Of a stretch of 64,000 nucleotides of DNA, positions 43,578 to 51,961 are shown in pieces. The stretch lies in assembly GCF_017654605.1 (NCBI RefSeq), contig NZ_CP072113.1, forward strand, positions 248,001 through 312,000, read 5' to 3'. Below the pieces are notes generated by a model. It was not told where the DNA came from and made no database searches. It was given only the letters and a program-made list of their open reading frames with translations. Position numbers and translations under genes: made by a program. Position 1 is the stretch's first letter. Every line of letters starts with the position of its first letter. The stretch comes from Yimella sp. cx-51 (GTDB lineage: Bacteria > Actinomycetota > Actinomycetes > Actinomycetales > Dermatophilaceae).

Positions 43578-43880
43578 GACCGGCTTGTCTTCACCACAAC
43601 GAAGGGCACCGTCATTGAGCCGCGCAACCTGAACCGTCTGTTTGATCAGAAGGTGAGCGAAGCCGGTGTCAGACGTATCCGCTCTCATGATCTCCGGCAC
43701 ACCTGCGCCACGCTGCTGCTCGCGCAGAACGTCTCGTCGAGGATCGTGATGGAACTGCTCGGCCACACCCAGCTCAGCATGACGACCGATCTGTACGGCC
43801 ACGTTCTGCCGACCACTTTGCGCAGTGCGGCCGACGCGATGGACGGACTGCGCAACACGAAGGAGGACGACGCATGCTGA
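43578..43880 (+). pseudogene. C-terminal fragment of tyrosine integrase
   Basis: The open frame from the IS end carries the last 100 residues of a phage/ICE-type tyrosine recombinase. It includes box II IRSHDLRHTCATLLL (His and Arg), then GHTQLSMTTDLYGHV with the final His and the nucleophile Tyr. The N-terminal half with the first catalytic Arg is missing. It lies next to the tRNA-Arg attachment site, the standard place for the integrase of an element inserted there. It cannot excise the element by itself. Confidence 0.85.
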
Positions 43881-44015
43881 CCAAGCTCCGCGCCGTCGTG
43901 CAGGACATCGCAGGCGCCTACGACATCGAAACTGCTTGTTGTCTCCGCGCTCGTGCGGCCCGGTTGCTGTCAGAACTGCTGTCAGTGGCAGTGCGCCCCG
44001 CAGGTAATGAGAAGA

Positions 44016-44042
44016 CCCCGACCGCGTTTCCGCTGGTCGGGG
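44016..44042. terminator. terminator beside the intact tRNA-Arg
   Basis: CCCCGACC (44016-44023) pairs with GGTCGGGG (44035-44042), downstream of the minus-strand tRNA-Arg. Its likeness to 39181-39214 fits the idea that the element carries its own tRNA 3' end and terminator. Confidence 0.55.
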
Positions 44043-44053
44043 CCAATTCCTCT

Positions 44054-44111
44054 GTCTCAACACAGAGCGCACCCGTAGGGATTCGAACCCCAAACCTTCT
44101 GATCCGTAGTC
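44054..44111. repeat. right attachment repeat overlapping tRNA-Arg
   Basis: The 58 bases match 39224-39281 exactly and overlap the 3' part of the intact tRNA-Arg. Together they bound a 4.8-kb integrated element. Confidence 0.85.
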
Positions 44112-44140
44112 AGATGCTCTATCCGTTGAGCTACGGGTGC
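44068..44140 (-). tRNA. tRNA-Arg (anticodon ACG)
   Basis: Read on the minus strand, GCACCCG pairs with CGGGTGC. The D arm GCTC...GAGC, the anticodon stem TCTGA/TCAGA with loop CTACGGA (anticodon ACG) and the T arm GGTTCGAAT are all intact. CCA is not encoded. It is the insertion target of the neighbouring element, which restores its 3' end. Confidence 0.95.
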
Positions 44141-44210
44141 TTGCTGCCCTCACGGGCAACGACGAGTTACTTTACCCGGTCCCTGCCGCGGATGCGAAAT
44201 CGAAGTTCTT

Positions 44211-45764
44211 TCACGGCATCTGGATCGGTGTGACGACCGGATCGGTCGACCCGCCACAGGTGCGGTCCTTGGCCTCTGGGACGAACTGTCGGCCGGAGAG
44301 CACGGTCGTCGACTCGATCTGCGGACGTCCGACGAGGATGCCGGAGAAGGTGTACCGCCGCACCGTCGCCAGGGAGCAGGACGTGTCGAACTCGGCGATG
44401 TCGAAGGAGTACGACTGGGTCAGCACCTCCGTGCCGGCGTCGGCGGTGATCGCGATCTTGGCGCCGAAGAGTCCGCCGCCGGTGAAGGTGCCGACGGTCA
44501 TCCGGTTGTCCTCCCGCGCCGGCTTGTGGGTGTGGCCGGAGATCAGTAGTTGATCGGCGGTGAAGCCGTCCTTGGTCGCGGCGGGTTCGTGGCTGACGAC
44601 GACGTCCGGCTGGGTCTGTTCGCCGTCCTTCCACGCACGCACGAAGGCCTTGCGAGCGTTTTCCTGGAGGGCTGGGAGTTTGGGATCGTTGTCGCCGTAG
44701 TAGCGCGGATCGTTGAAGCCGCCGAAGGTAACTCCCGCCATCCTCACCTTCTGGTACGACTTCGAATCCGGTTGCAGAGTCACGACATTGGGGATGCGGC
44801 TCAAGCGGCTGACCAGGCTGGTGTCGTTCGCACTGCTTGCATCGTGGTTGCCACGCACGAACAGGTACGGGACGCCCAGGTCGGCGATGTCGTCGAAGAT
44901 GCCGGCCGCCTCGGCCTCCTGCACGCTGCCGAAATTGATGAGATCGCCCGAATCGACGACGGCGTCGATCTTCTGGGTGGTGACGAGATCTTTGAGCAGG
45001 GCGTACTGGTTGGCGCCGTGGATGTCGCTGATGAAGAGCACCCGCAGTGCGGTCGGCCGCGGCTTCGCGGCAGGCGTGTATTTGCTCTGTAAGGCATCCG
45101 AGAGCGCCAAGGCACTGACGACATAGCGCGACGATTCGGCTCCCCGTCGCTCCAGATCACCGAGCAGGTCCATGTCCTGCCGGGCCACCGAGAGCAGCGA
45201 TGTGGTGCGGACCGCGCCGATGTTGTCCTCACGGTAGGTCAGGAAACCCGCGAGGGCCGGAGCCACCAGCGCCAAGGTGGTCGCGAATGCCGTCGCCGCG
45301 GTGGCCGCGAACGGCCTGCGCCACAGCGCTCGCGCACCGAGCAGCACCACGACCACCAGACCGAAGCCGAGCAGGAATCGCCAAGCCACCCCCACCAGCG
45401 CGGCGCGCGCGGCAGCGTCCAACTCCTGCGCAGTCGGCTGGAAGGTCGAGACCGACGGGGCCCCGTCGGTGAACGCCTCGGTGACATCGCGGCGCAGCTG
45501 CGGATCGATCAACAAGCCCGGCGCAGGCAGTGGTCCATCAAACTCCACCGACAGGTCGCCGAGCATCGTCGGCAGTCGGGCAGTGGAATCAGGCACGAGC
45601 CCGAGCCGGACGTCCGCGGCGTAGTACTTCGTCGTGACCGTCGTGGGGAACAGGCTCGTCATTCCGACGCCGCCCAGGTAGCCCAGAGCGGCCACGAGCA
45701 GCAGACCGAAGATCGCCTTGAGTGCGTGGGTGAAATCAGGCAGCGTCGGACGGCGGAAGTTCAC
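44211..45764 (-). CDS. membrane-anchored metallophosphoesterase
   Basis: This 517-residue protein has an N-terminal membrane helix (about residues 14-36), an outside loop and further helices at about 125-175. A calcineurin-like phosphoesterase domain follows with all metal motifs: DIHG, VDSGDLINFG, GNHD, SHEP and GHTH. The soluble catalytic domain is predicted to lie outside the membrane with a Cys pair near the C terminus. The substrate is unknown; such actinobacterial proteins are often of unassigned role. It is transcribed away from the tRNA-Arg, with def next in the same orientation 77 bases upstream. Confidence 0.88.
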   Translation of the reverse strand: MNFRRPTLPDFTHALKAIFGLLLVAALGYLGGVGMTSLFPTTVTTKYYAADVRLGLVPDSTARLPTMLGDLSVEFDGPLPAPGLLIDPQLRRDVTEAFTDGAPSVSTFQPTAQELDAAARAALVGVAWRFLLGFGLVVVVLLGARALWRRPFAATAATAFATTLALVAPALAGFLTYREDNIGAVRTTSLLSVARQDMDLLGDLERRGAESSRYVVSALALSDALQSKYTPAAKPRPTALRVLFISDIHGANQYALLKDLVTTQKIDAVVDSGDLINFGSVQEAEAAGIFDDIADLGVPYLFVRGNHDASSANDTSLVSRLSRIPNVVTLQPDSKSYQKVRMAGVTFGGFNDPRYYGDNDPKLPALQENARKAFVRAWKDGEQTQPDVVVSHEPAATKDGFTADQLLISGHTHKPAREDNRMTVGTFTGGGLFGAKIAITADAGTEVLTQSYSFDIAEFDTSCSLATVRRYTFSGILVGRPQIESTTVLSGRQFVPEAKDRTCGGSTDPVVTPIQMP

Positions 45765-45841
45765 GGGTCAAGCCGATCAAACTGCGCGCGCCGGCCGGCG
45801 CTTGGGGCGCAGCGAGTTTGCGATCGTGCGGCTGGTGCTGG

Positions 45842-46420
45842 TCAGACCTTGTCGGCCTTCTGGGTGGCGGGGTCCCACTTGGTGATGCCGTCGGCTTCCC
45901 AGCCGCGCTCCTTGCGGGCTTGTCGGGAAAGGTCGCGCTGCGACGGGGTGAGGCGCTCAAGGTAGAGCTTGCCGTCGAGGTGATCGGTCTCGTGCTGCAG
46001 GCAACGGGCGAACAGGCCGGTGCCCTCGTACGACACCGGGTTGCCGTCCAGGTCGGTGCCGGTGACGCGGGCCCAGTCGGCTCGCGGCGTGGGGAAGTGT
46101 TCGCCGGGCACCGACAGGCATCCTTCGGAGCCTTCGTCCTCGTCCGGTTCGCCCGGAGGGACGACGCCCTTTTCCAGCACCGGGTTCACAATGACGCCAA
46201 CGTAATTGGGCTCGTTCTCGTCCTCGGCGGGGCAGTCGAAGACGAAAATGCGCTGGCGGGCCGCCACCTGATTCGCCGCAAGGCCGACGCCGTGCGCGGC
46301 TTCCATGGTGTCGAACATGTCAGCCACCAGGGTGCGGATCTCGTCGGTGATCTCCTTGACCTTCTTGGTCGGCTGGTGCAGCGCCTTGTGTCCGATGATC
46401 GTGATGGGACGGACGGCCAT
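45842..46420 (-). CDS. def: peptide deformylase
   Basis: Def removes the formyl group from new proteins. The 192-residue protein has the three conserved motifs: GVGLAANQV, EGCLSVPG (Cys metal ligand) and QHETDHLDG (HExxH). I chose ATG 46420; the frame is open to 46798, but that overlaps the PH-domain gene and looks non-coding. The C-terminal tail past the last motif is about 45 residues and charged, typical of actinobacterial enzymes. Confidence 0.94.
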   Translation of the reverse strand: MAVRPITIIGHKALHQPTKKVKEITDEIRTLVADMFDTMEAAHGVGLAANQVAARQRIFVFDCPAEDENEPNYVGVIVNPVLEKGVVPPGEPDEDEGSEGCLSVPGEHFPTPRADWARVTGTDLDGNPVSYEGTGLFARCLQHETDHLDGKLYLERLTPSQRDLSRQARKERGWEADGITKWDPATQKADKV

Positions 46421-46508
46421 GTGGTGAATCTCCTGCGCGCGGTCGGTGTGCGCCCAGCCCTGGCGGGACGCACATTTCTGCCGCAGAGTCTCCCACGGCC
46501 CGCGGGGA

Positions 46509-47435
46509 TCAGTCGCGGCGGCGGTCGACCCGGTGGGTGGGGCTGGCGTGCTCGGTGCTGACCGACCACGGGGTGTCCTGGAAGGGTTCCTCGATCTCGG
46601 CGGCGTCCTCGTGCTGCAGCGGGTCGTCGACCGGTTGCGGGCCGCGAAGCAGCCGTTCGCGCAACGGGGTGCGGGCCTTGTCGCGATAGCGGTCGACGTA
46701 CGTGCCGAGGCGCGAAGCGACGTCCGATTCGGGCACCACGGGCACGGGACGCTGAGACACCGGCACCGGTGGCCTTGCTCGCCGGGCGTCGGCGCCACGA
46801 GTGTCGACGGTCATCGGCTTGAGGAACGGATCGGTGTCGTCTGTGCGGTCGTCGTACGAGTCGCGGGTCGGCACCATCGCAGGCGACGGTTCGTCCGAAG
46901 GCTTGCTGAACAATTGCCCGCAGATCGCCCGGTAGGACGCCTCGGGGTGCGGGATGTAGGTGAGCAGCCGCAGGGCTTGGTCCTGGCCCGCACTTTCCAT
47001 CACGAACTCGCCGTAGCCCAGGAAGCGCCCGATGAGCGGCTGGTTGAAGGACATGTCGGTGACCTTCTGCAGCGGCATCATCGCGGTCTTCTGGTTGAGG
47101 ATGCCGCGTCGCCAGATGAGTCGCTGGTCGGTGGCGGCGAACCAGTCGCGACTCCACAGCCACACCCGCGCGGCGGTGAAGACCAGCATCGCGGCCAGCA
47201 CGTACCACGTCTTGTCGGCGAGCCAACCGAGCGAGGCCGGAGCGGTGAAACCCACCCACAGGGTGACGATCAGTCCGCAGGCGAGGGCGAAGAAGGTGCC
47301 GAAGAGTGACATCCAGTGCGGCCGGTGCACCACGACCATCTCCTCGCCGTGTACGAGGAAGCGGCGCATCGACTGCGCACCACGGTGATCGACCAGGGTG
47401 GTCGAGGAGAGCCCGGATTCGTGCGGGCTGATCAT
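46509..47435 (-). CDS. PH-domain (YdbS-like) membrane protein with disordered tail
   Basis: This 308-residue protein has two membrane helices (about residues 44-62 and 72-90) followed by a bacterial PH domain. The start of that domain reads WFAATDQRLIWRRGILNQKTAMMPLQKVTDMSF. From about residue 190 it is Pro/Arg/Asp-rich and probably disordered. The start may instead be ATG 47369 (MRRFLVHGEE), where the conserved part begins; neither has a strong ribosome site. Function is unknown; homologues are widespread in actinobacteria. Confidence 0.8.
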   Translation of the reverse strand: MISPHESGLSSTTLVDHRGAQSMRRFLVHGEEMVVVHRPHWMSLFGTFFALACGLIVTLWVGFTAPASLGWLADKTWYVLAAMLVFTAARVWLWSRDWFAATDQRLIWRRGILNQKTAMMPLQKVTDMSFNQPLIGRFLGYGEFVMESAGQDQALRLLTYIPHPEASYRAICGQLFSKPSDEPSPAMVPTRDSYDDRTDDTDPFLKPMTVDTRGADARRARPPVPVSQRPVPVVPESDVASRLGTYVDRYRDKARTPLRERLLRGPQPVDDPLQHEDAAEIEEPFQDTPWSVSTEHASPTHRVDRRRD

Positions 47436-47496
47436 GGCCGTCCGCCCCGCGAAGTTCTCGCGTGGCTCGAACCTGCGGCGGTACTGCTCGTCACGA

Positions 47497-47670
47497 CTAC
47501 TGCCCGAGGATCGCCTTGAAGAAGTCGCCGATACTGCGGACGCCGGTGGCCAGCAGATCCCAGATGTTGTGCACGATGTCGGCCGACTTGTTGGGGTTGG
47601 TGAAGATGGCGTAGAGAACGAAGGCGAAGATCACCCAGATGGTGATCCTCTTGATCTTCTCGGTTGCCAT
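47497..47670 (-). CDS. small conserved-looking membrane protein
   Basis: This 57-residue gene is below the size of many annotation cut-offs. It reads MATEKIKRITIWVIFAFVLY at the N terminus: a basic start, one membrane helix (about residues 9-24) and an amphipathic tail ending FFKAILGQ. Codon positions are G+C-rich at the third base. Such short single-helix proteins recur in actinobacteria with no known role. It lies 61 bases upstream of the PH-domain gene on the same strand. Confidence 0.65.
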   Translation of the reverse strand: MATEKIKRITIWVIFAFVLYAIFTNPNKSADIVHNIWDLLATGVRSIGDFFKAILGQ

Positions 47671-47807
47671 GGTGTGGACCCTTCGGTCGAAATGCGGGCG
47701 AGGCGTCCGCGGTGAGCACAGGTGCGCAGATCATTGTGCCAGCAGTGACGCGTGTGACTGGTGTTTCCACGCACTGCCCGTGTGTCGCGTCCTACTACGC
47801 TCCTGAT

Positions 47808-48764
47808 GTGCCCTCGCTCGCGCCCACCCTTCGTGCCGCCCTCGACGACGAACTCGCGGGACGTCCTCGCGCAGCGCTCGCCGAAGCAACGGCCCGGTTG
47901 AGCGAGCGTTATCGCCGAGGTGGTGCCGCATCCGAACCGATTCTCACGGGGCCGGCAGACGTCGCTGCGTACGCCGCCTATCGCATGCCGGCCACCTACG
48001 CAGCCTGTGAGCGCGCCCTCACGCTGGCTGCGCAGAGCTTCGCCGAACCGATCGAATCGGTCGTCGATCTGGGCGGCGGCACCGGCGCTGCGGCGTGGGC
48101 GGCGTCCGCGGTCTGGGAGCCCTCCTCGGTGCGGGTGCTCGACCAGGTGGACGCCGCGCTCGAATGCGGTGCGCGACTTGCGGCGGACGTCCTGCCCATG
48201 ACCTTCTCGCACTGGCGGGTCGGCGCCGCGGTGCCCGCTGCCGATCTCGTCACGGTGTCGTTCGTACTCTCGGAACTGTCTGTGGCGCAACGTGATTCGC
48301 TGGTCGACGCGGCCGCAGGGGCGGCGGCCAAGGCGGTCTTCGTCATCGAGCCCGGCGCCCCGGAGGGCCACGAACGCATCCTCGCCGCCCGTCAGCGACT
48401 GGCGGCTGCCGGATGGACGATTGCGGCGCCGTGTCCGCAGTCGGGCGACTGCCCTGTGCGGCAGCCGGACTGGTGCCACTTCGCGGCACGCGTGGAGCGT
48501 TCCGCGCTGCACCGGCAGATCAAGGGAGGCGACCTCAGCTACGAGGACGAGAAGTTCAGCTTCGTCTTCGCCGTGCGCTCGGCGTCCGCGCCGGCCGCCG
48601 CGCGCATCCTGAGATACCCGTTGAAGCGGAAGGGCTTTGTCGACCTGACCGTGTGCGACGCGGCCGGCAAGGCGGGGCGCCGTGTTGTCACCAAGAAGCA
48701 GGGTCAGGCCTACAAGCAAGCTCGAGACGCTCGCTGGGGCGACGCCTGGCCTCCGCTCGACTGA
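47808..48764 (+). CDS. Rsm22-like small-subunit rRNA methyltransferase family protein
   Basis: This 318-residue SAM-dependent methyltransferase of the Rsm22 family (PF09243) has motif I VVDLGGGTGAAAWA at about residue 85. The cysteine pattern CPQSGDCP and WCHF come at about 205-220, and the signature RVERSALHRQIKGG continues to YEDEKFSFVFA. The Cys pattern suggests an iron-sulfur cluster, as in mitochondrial relatives. I chose GTG 47808; the frame is open to 47664 but that overlaps the small upstream gene. It is followed by the type A palindrome. Confidence 0.85.
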   Translation: MPSLAPTLRAALDDELAGRPRAALAEATARLSERYRRGGAASEPILTGPADVAAYAAYRMPATYAACERALTLAAQSFAEPIESVVDLGGGTGAAAWAASAVWEPSSVRVLDQVDAALECGARLAADVLPMTFSHWRVGAAVPAADLVTVSFVLSELSVAQRDSLVDAAAGAAAKAVFVIEPGAPEGHERILAARQRLAAAGWTIAAPCPQSGDCPVRQPDWCHFAARVERSALHRQIKGGDLSYEDEKFSFVFAVRSASAPAAARILRYPLKRKGFVDLTVCDAAGKAGRRVVTKKQGQAYKQARDARWGDAWPPLD

Positions 48765-48797
48765 CGGATCCGGCGCGCTTCGCTTCCTGGCCAAGGC

Positions 48798-48860
48798 CAC
48801 AAACCGGACGCAAATCACACGTTCTCGGCGAAAAAGCGTGCGATTTGCGTCCGGTTTGTG
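48798..48860. repeat. long palindrome, type A copy 2
   Basis: A 19-bp perfect inverted repeat (48798-48816 with 48842-48860) continues with further inner pairs. Its core ACAAACCGGACGCAAATC is identical to that of copy 1 at 7530-7592. It lies after the Rsm22-like gene and before the HTH regulator, so here it is not between convergent genes. Confidence 0.75.
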
Positions 48861-48932
48861 TGAGCACGAGCGCTCACAACGCCCGCTCAGAAGGGAAAGC
48901 CAGCCGCTGGATGGCAACCCTCAAGCAAGTGC

Positions 48933-48962
48933 TTGACAGTGCGCGACGTGGTCCGCTTTACT
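48933..48962 (+). promoter_or_regulatory. sigma-70-type promoter, probably leaderless
   Basis: TTGACA (48933-48938) and TTTACT (48957-48962) are 18 bases apart. The ATG of the HTH regulator begins seven bases after the second box, about where transcription would start. This predicts a leaderless mRNA, which fits the lack of a ribosome site. Confidence 0.6.
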
Positions 48963-48969
48963 CCCCAAC

Positions 48970-49509
48970 ATGTCTTTGGAGGATGCTGAACTACGCGCCG
49001 CTCGCGCGTTGGCGCACCCGATTCGCCTGCGCATCCTGTCGCTGCTCACAGGCGTCGAGCTCAGCGCCGCTGAAGTAGCGCGCGAGCTCGACATCACCCA
49101 GGCGAACGCCAGCTATCACTTGCGGCGTCTCGCCGCGGCAGGCGAACTCGAGGTCGCTTCCACCGAGAAGATCCGAGGAGGCGTTGCCAAGAAATACCGC
49201 TACGTGGCTCGGTTCGACACCCCAGCGGACGGCCAGCAGCGGCCGAGCATCGTCCGGTTGGAGCAGATGCGCCAAGCAGTTGATGCCGAACTGCGGCGCC
49301 GTATTCCGCTGGCCGATGAAGGTCCGAGGATCTTCGCGGACGCTGAAGTCTGGTTGCCCCCGGAGGTGCTGGACGAGGTGCACGCGTTGATCGCGCGCGC
49401 GTCGATGCTGGCGCACGAGCAGGCCCTGCCGCCGCGCACGCCCGGTGCCAAGCACGTCTCGCTCCTCACCTGGCTCTTCGGTATGAGAGATGACGATGAA
49501 GCTCGCTGA
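48970..49509 (+). CDS. ArsR-like winged-helix transcriptional regulator
   Basis: This 179-residue regulator has an N-terminal winged helix: ALAHPIRLRILSLLTG, then the helix-turn-helix SAAEVARELDITQANASYHL with the wing at about residue 75. A helical C-terminal half is probably for dimerisation or ligand sensing. It overlaps the MFS exporter gene by 20 bases, so it likely controls its own operon, usually as a repressor released by the exported compound. It has no cysteine or histidine cluster that would mark a metal sensor. Confidence 0.85.
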   Translation: MSLEDAELRAARALAHPIRLRILSLLTGVELSAAEVARELDITQANASYHLRRLAAAGELEVASTEKIRGGVAKKYRYVARFDTPADGQQRPSIVRLEQMRQAVDAELRRRIPLADEGPRIFADAEVWLPPEVLDEVHALIARASMLAHEQALPPRTPGAKHVSLLTWLFGMRDDDEAR

Positions 49510-50740
49510 CTCATGGGGAGTGCTGCAGCACAGGGACTTCCGTTGGTTCTTCCTTGCGTCCAGCGTGAACCGCTTCGGCAGCATGATGACCTCGGTTGCG
49601 TATGCCTTCGCGGTGCTGCACGTCGACAACTCCGCGTCCGCGCTGTCGAAGGTGCTTGCTGCACAGATCACCGCCAACGTCGTGTGTGCGCTTTTCGGTG
49701 GCGTGATCGCCGACCGGTTCAGCCGCCGAGTGGTGTTGCAGTCGACCTACCTGTCGTCGGCGACCGTGCTGGCGATCACCGCGTGGCTGTTGTTCACCGA
49801 CCGGGCAACGGTGCCGATCCTCGTCGGCCTGGGTGCTCTCGCCGGCGCTACCAGCGCGTTTGCGCAACCGGCCGTCCATGGCTTGGTGCCTCAACTCGTG
49901 CCGCGTCGCGACCTGCAACAGGCCAACGCACTCATGGCATTCGTGCGCAACAGTGCGCAGTTCCTCGGCCCAGTGCTCGGGGCAATGCTCGTGGCCATCG
50001 GTGGTGCGCCCTGGGCACTTGCAATCGACGCGGCATCGTTCGTGGTGTCGAGCGTCCTGCTGCTGCCGGTCAAGTTGCCGGGCGTCGTCCGAGCAGACAC
50101 CGGCATCGTGCATGAACTGAGGGAAGGGTGGACCGAGTTCCGATCACGCACGTGGCTGTGGGTGATCGTGCTCGCCTTCGGTGCCATGAACGCCATCCAG
50201 TCGGGGGCGATCCTCGTGCTCGGACCGCTCGTCGCCAAGAACACCGACACCCTCGGCATCAAGGGCTGGGGCTGGGTGATGGGCGCGGAGGCCGCAGGAA
50301 TGTTGCTGATGTCGCTCGTGCTGCTGCGGCTGAGCGTGCTGCACCCTTTGCGCGCCGGCATGCTCGGCATCGGGGTCGGTGCTGCCCTGATGATCGTGCT
50401 GCTTGGCGTGCACCCCGTGACCGTGCCGATGATGATCGTGGCTTTCTGCTGCGGTGCCGGCATGGAGACCTTCGGAACCGGCTGGAATGTCGCTCTGGGA
50501 GAACGCATTCCGCCCAACGTGCTGTCCCGGGTCGTCAGCTACGACATGGTCGGATCGTTCGTCGCCATGCCGATCGGGATGCTTCTGTATGGCGCGCTTG
50601 CGACCGCCGTCCCACTCCAGCCACTGCTCATCGCGTCCGGTGTGGTCTACGCCGCGATCGCACTGTCGACCCTCGCGGTGCCTTCGATCCGGACGATGCA
50701 GCGGCTGCCGGAGCATGCCGACGAGCCCTTGCTCAGCTGA
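49490..50740 (+). CDS. MFS transporter, probable drug/metabolite exporter
   Basis: The 416-residue membrane protein has 12 helices. It has the MFS signature GGVIADRFSRR between helices 2 and 3 and ALMAFVRNSAQFLGPVLGAM in helices 4-5. The sequence resembles the enterobactin exporter/macrolide efflux branch. The start is ATG 49490 or 49496. It is encoded with the ArsR-like regulator. Substrate is unknown. Confidence 0.85.
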   Translation: MTMKLADSWGVLQHRDFRWFFLASSVNRFGSMMTSVAYAFAVLHVDNSASALSKVLAAQITANVVCALFGGVIADRFSRRVVLQSTYLSSATVLAITAWLLFTDRATVPILVGLGALAGATSAFAQPAVHGLVPQLVPRRDLQQANALMAFVRNSAQFLGPVLGAMLVAIGGAPWALAIDAASFVVSSVLLLPVKLPGVVRADTGIVHELREGWTEFRSRTWLWVIVLAFGAMNAIQSGAILVLGPLVAKNTDTLGIKGWGWVMGAEAAGMLLMSLVLLRLSVLHPLRAGMLGIGVGAALMIVLLGVHPVTVPMMIVAFCCGAGMETFGTGWNVALGERIPPNVLSRVVSYDMVGSFVAMPIGMLLYGALATAVPLQPLLIASGVVYAAIALSTLAVPSIRTMQRLPEHADEPLLS

Positions 50741-50767
50741 GCTGTTGTCGTTCCTGGACGTCCGTGA

Positions 50768-51409
50768 TCAGTCGGCGACGCCGTAGAGCCGGTCGCCGGC
50801 GTCGCCCAGGCCCGGCACGATGAACCCGTGCTCGTTGAGCCGCTGGTCGATCGCGCCGGTGACCAGCGTGATCGGAATCTGCAGCTCGGCGAGGTCCTTC
50901 TTCATGAACTCGATACCTTCGGGGGCGCCGAGCAACGTGACCGCGGTGATGTCGTCAGCACCGCGCTCAGCGAGGTAGCGGATGGCCATCGCCAGCGAAC
51001 CGCCGGTGGCGAGCATCGGGTCGAGCACGTACACCTGGCGTCCGGAGAGGTCGTCCGGCAGTCGGTTGGCGTAGGTGATCGCCTCGAGGGTCTCCTCGTC
51101 GCGCTGCATGCCGAGGAAACCGACCTCCGCGCTGGGCAGGAGGCGCACCATGCCCTCGAGCATGCCCAGGCCCGCCCGCAGGATCGGCACGATGAGCGGC
51201 TTCGGCGACGACAGCTTGATACCCGTCGTCGGCGAGACCGGCGTCTCGATGTCGAACGGCTCGACCCGCACCTCACGCGTGGCCTCGTAGGCCAGCAGCG
51301 TCATCAGCTCTTCGGCCAACCGGCGGAACGTGGGGGAGTCGGTGCGCTTGTCCCGCAAGTAGGTGAGCTTGTGGGCGATCAGCGGGTGATTGGCGACCAG
51401 AACACGCAT
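50768..51409 (-). CDS. upp: uracil phosphoribosyltransferase
   Basis: Upp makes UMP from uracil and PRPP in pyrimidine salvage. The 213-residue protein has the family size. It has [10 protein letters not shown], a PRPP-binding motif [16 protein letters not shown] (about residues 125-140) and the C-terminal uracil site [11 protein letters not shown] chose ATG 51409 ([16 protein letters not shown]), the normal N terminus. The open frame to 51634 is a shadow of tadA on the other strand. It is divergent from tadA with only about 28 bases between starts. Confidence 0.95.
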   Translation of the reverse strand: MRVLVANHPLIAHKLTYLRDKRTDSPTFRRLAEELMTLLAYEATREVRVEPFDIETPVSPTTGIKLSSPKPLIVPILRAGLGMLEGMVRLLPSAEVGFLGMQRDEETLEAITYANRLPDDLSGRQVYVLDPMLATGGSLAMAIRYLAERGADDITAVTLLGAPEGIEFMKKDLAELQIPITLVTGAIDQRLNEHGFIVPGLGDAGDRLYGVAD

Positions 51410-51437
51410 GGAGCAGACTCTACGGGTGATCGAGCCC

Positions 51438-51896
51438 GTGGACGACTGGATGCAGCGTGCGCTGGACGAAGCGACGGCGGCACTGGCTACCCAAGACGTC
51501 CCCGTGGGTGCAGTCGTACTCGACCAGAACGGCGGCGTCATCGGCACTGGACGCAACGAACGCGTCGCCGTCAACGACCCGCTCTCGCACGCAGAGATCG
51601 TCGCGATCCGCGCCGCAGCCGCCACCCACGGCAACTACCGGCTGGACGACTGCACCCTCGTCGTCACCCTCGAACCCTGCCTCATGTGCACCGGCGCGGT
51701 GATGCAAGCCCGCATCGGACGCGTCATCTTCGGCGCCTGGGACGCCAAGGCCGGTGCGTGCGGAAGTGCGTGGGACGTCGTGGCGACCAACCGCAGTCCG
51801 CACAAGCTCAGTGTCACCGGTGGCGTCCGCGAGGCGGAGTGTGCACAGCTGCTGACCGACTTCTTCCGGGCCCGGCGGGGCAAGAGACCCAACTGA
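51438..51896 (+). CDS. tadA: tRNA-specific adenosine deaminase
   Basis: TadA converts the wobble adenosine of tRNA-Arg(ACG) to inosine; that tRNA lies in this window at 44068. The protein has about 152 residues. Zinc and catalytic motifs are clear: HAEIVAIR (His, Glu) and PCLMCTGA (two Cys). The start is uncertain: GTG 51438 or ATG 51450 fits the family length, while ATG 51408 would overlap the upp start codon on the other strand. Confidence 0.9.
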   Translation: MDDWMQRALDEATAALATQDVPVGAVVLDQNGGVIGTGRNERVAVNDPLSHAEIVAIRAAAATHGNYRLDDCTLVVTLEPCLMCTGAVMQARIGRVIFGAWDAKAGACGSAWDVVATNRSPHKLSVTGGVREAECAQLLTDFFRARRGKRPN

Positions 51897-51961
51897 CCAA
51901 AGCGCCGCCTGGGCGAGCTCGACCTGAGACACTGGAGCACCCCGCACAGAGGCAGGTTCTG

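Noticed and set aside
43874-44233. 119-codon plus-strand frame across tRNA-Arg
   Set aside because: It runs through the tRNA and attachment repeat and has no protein features.
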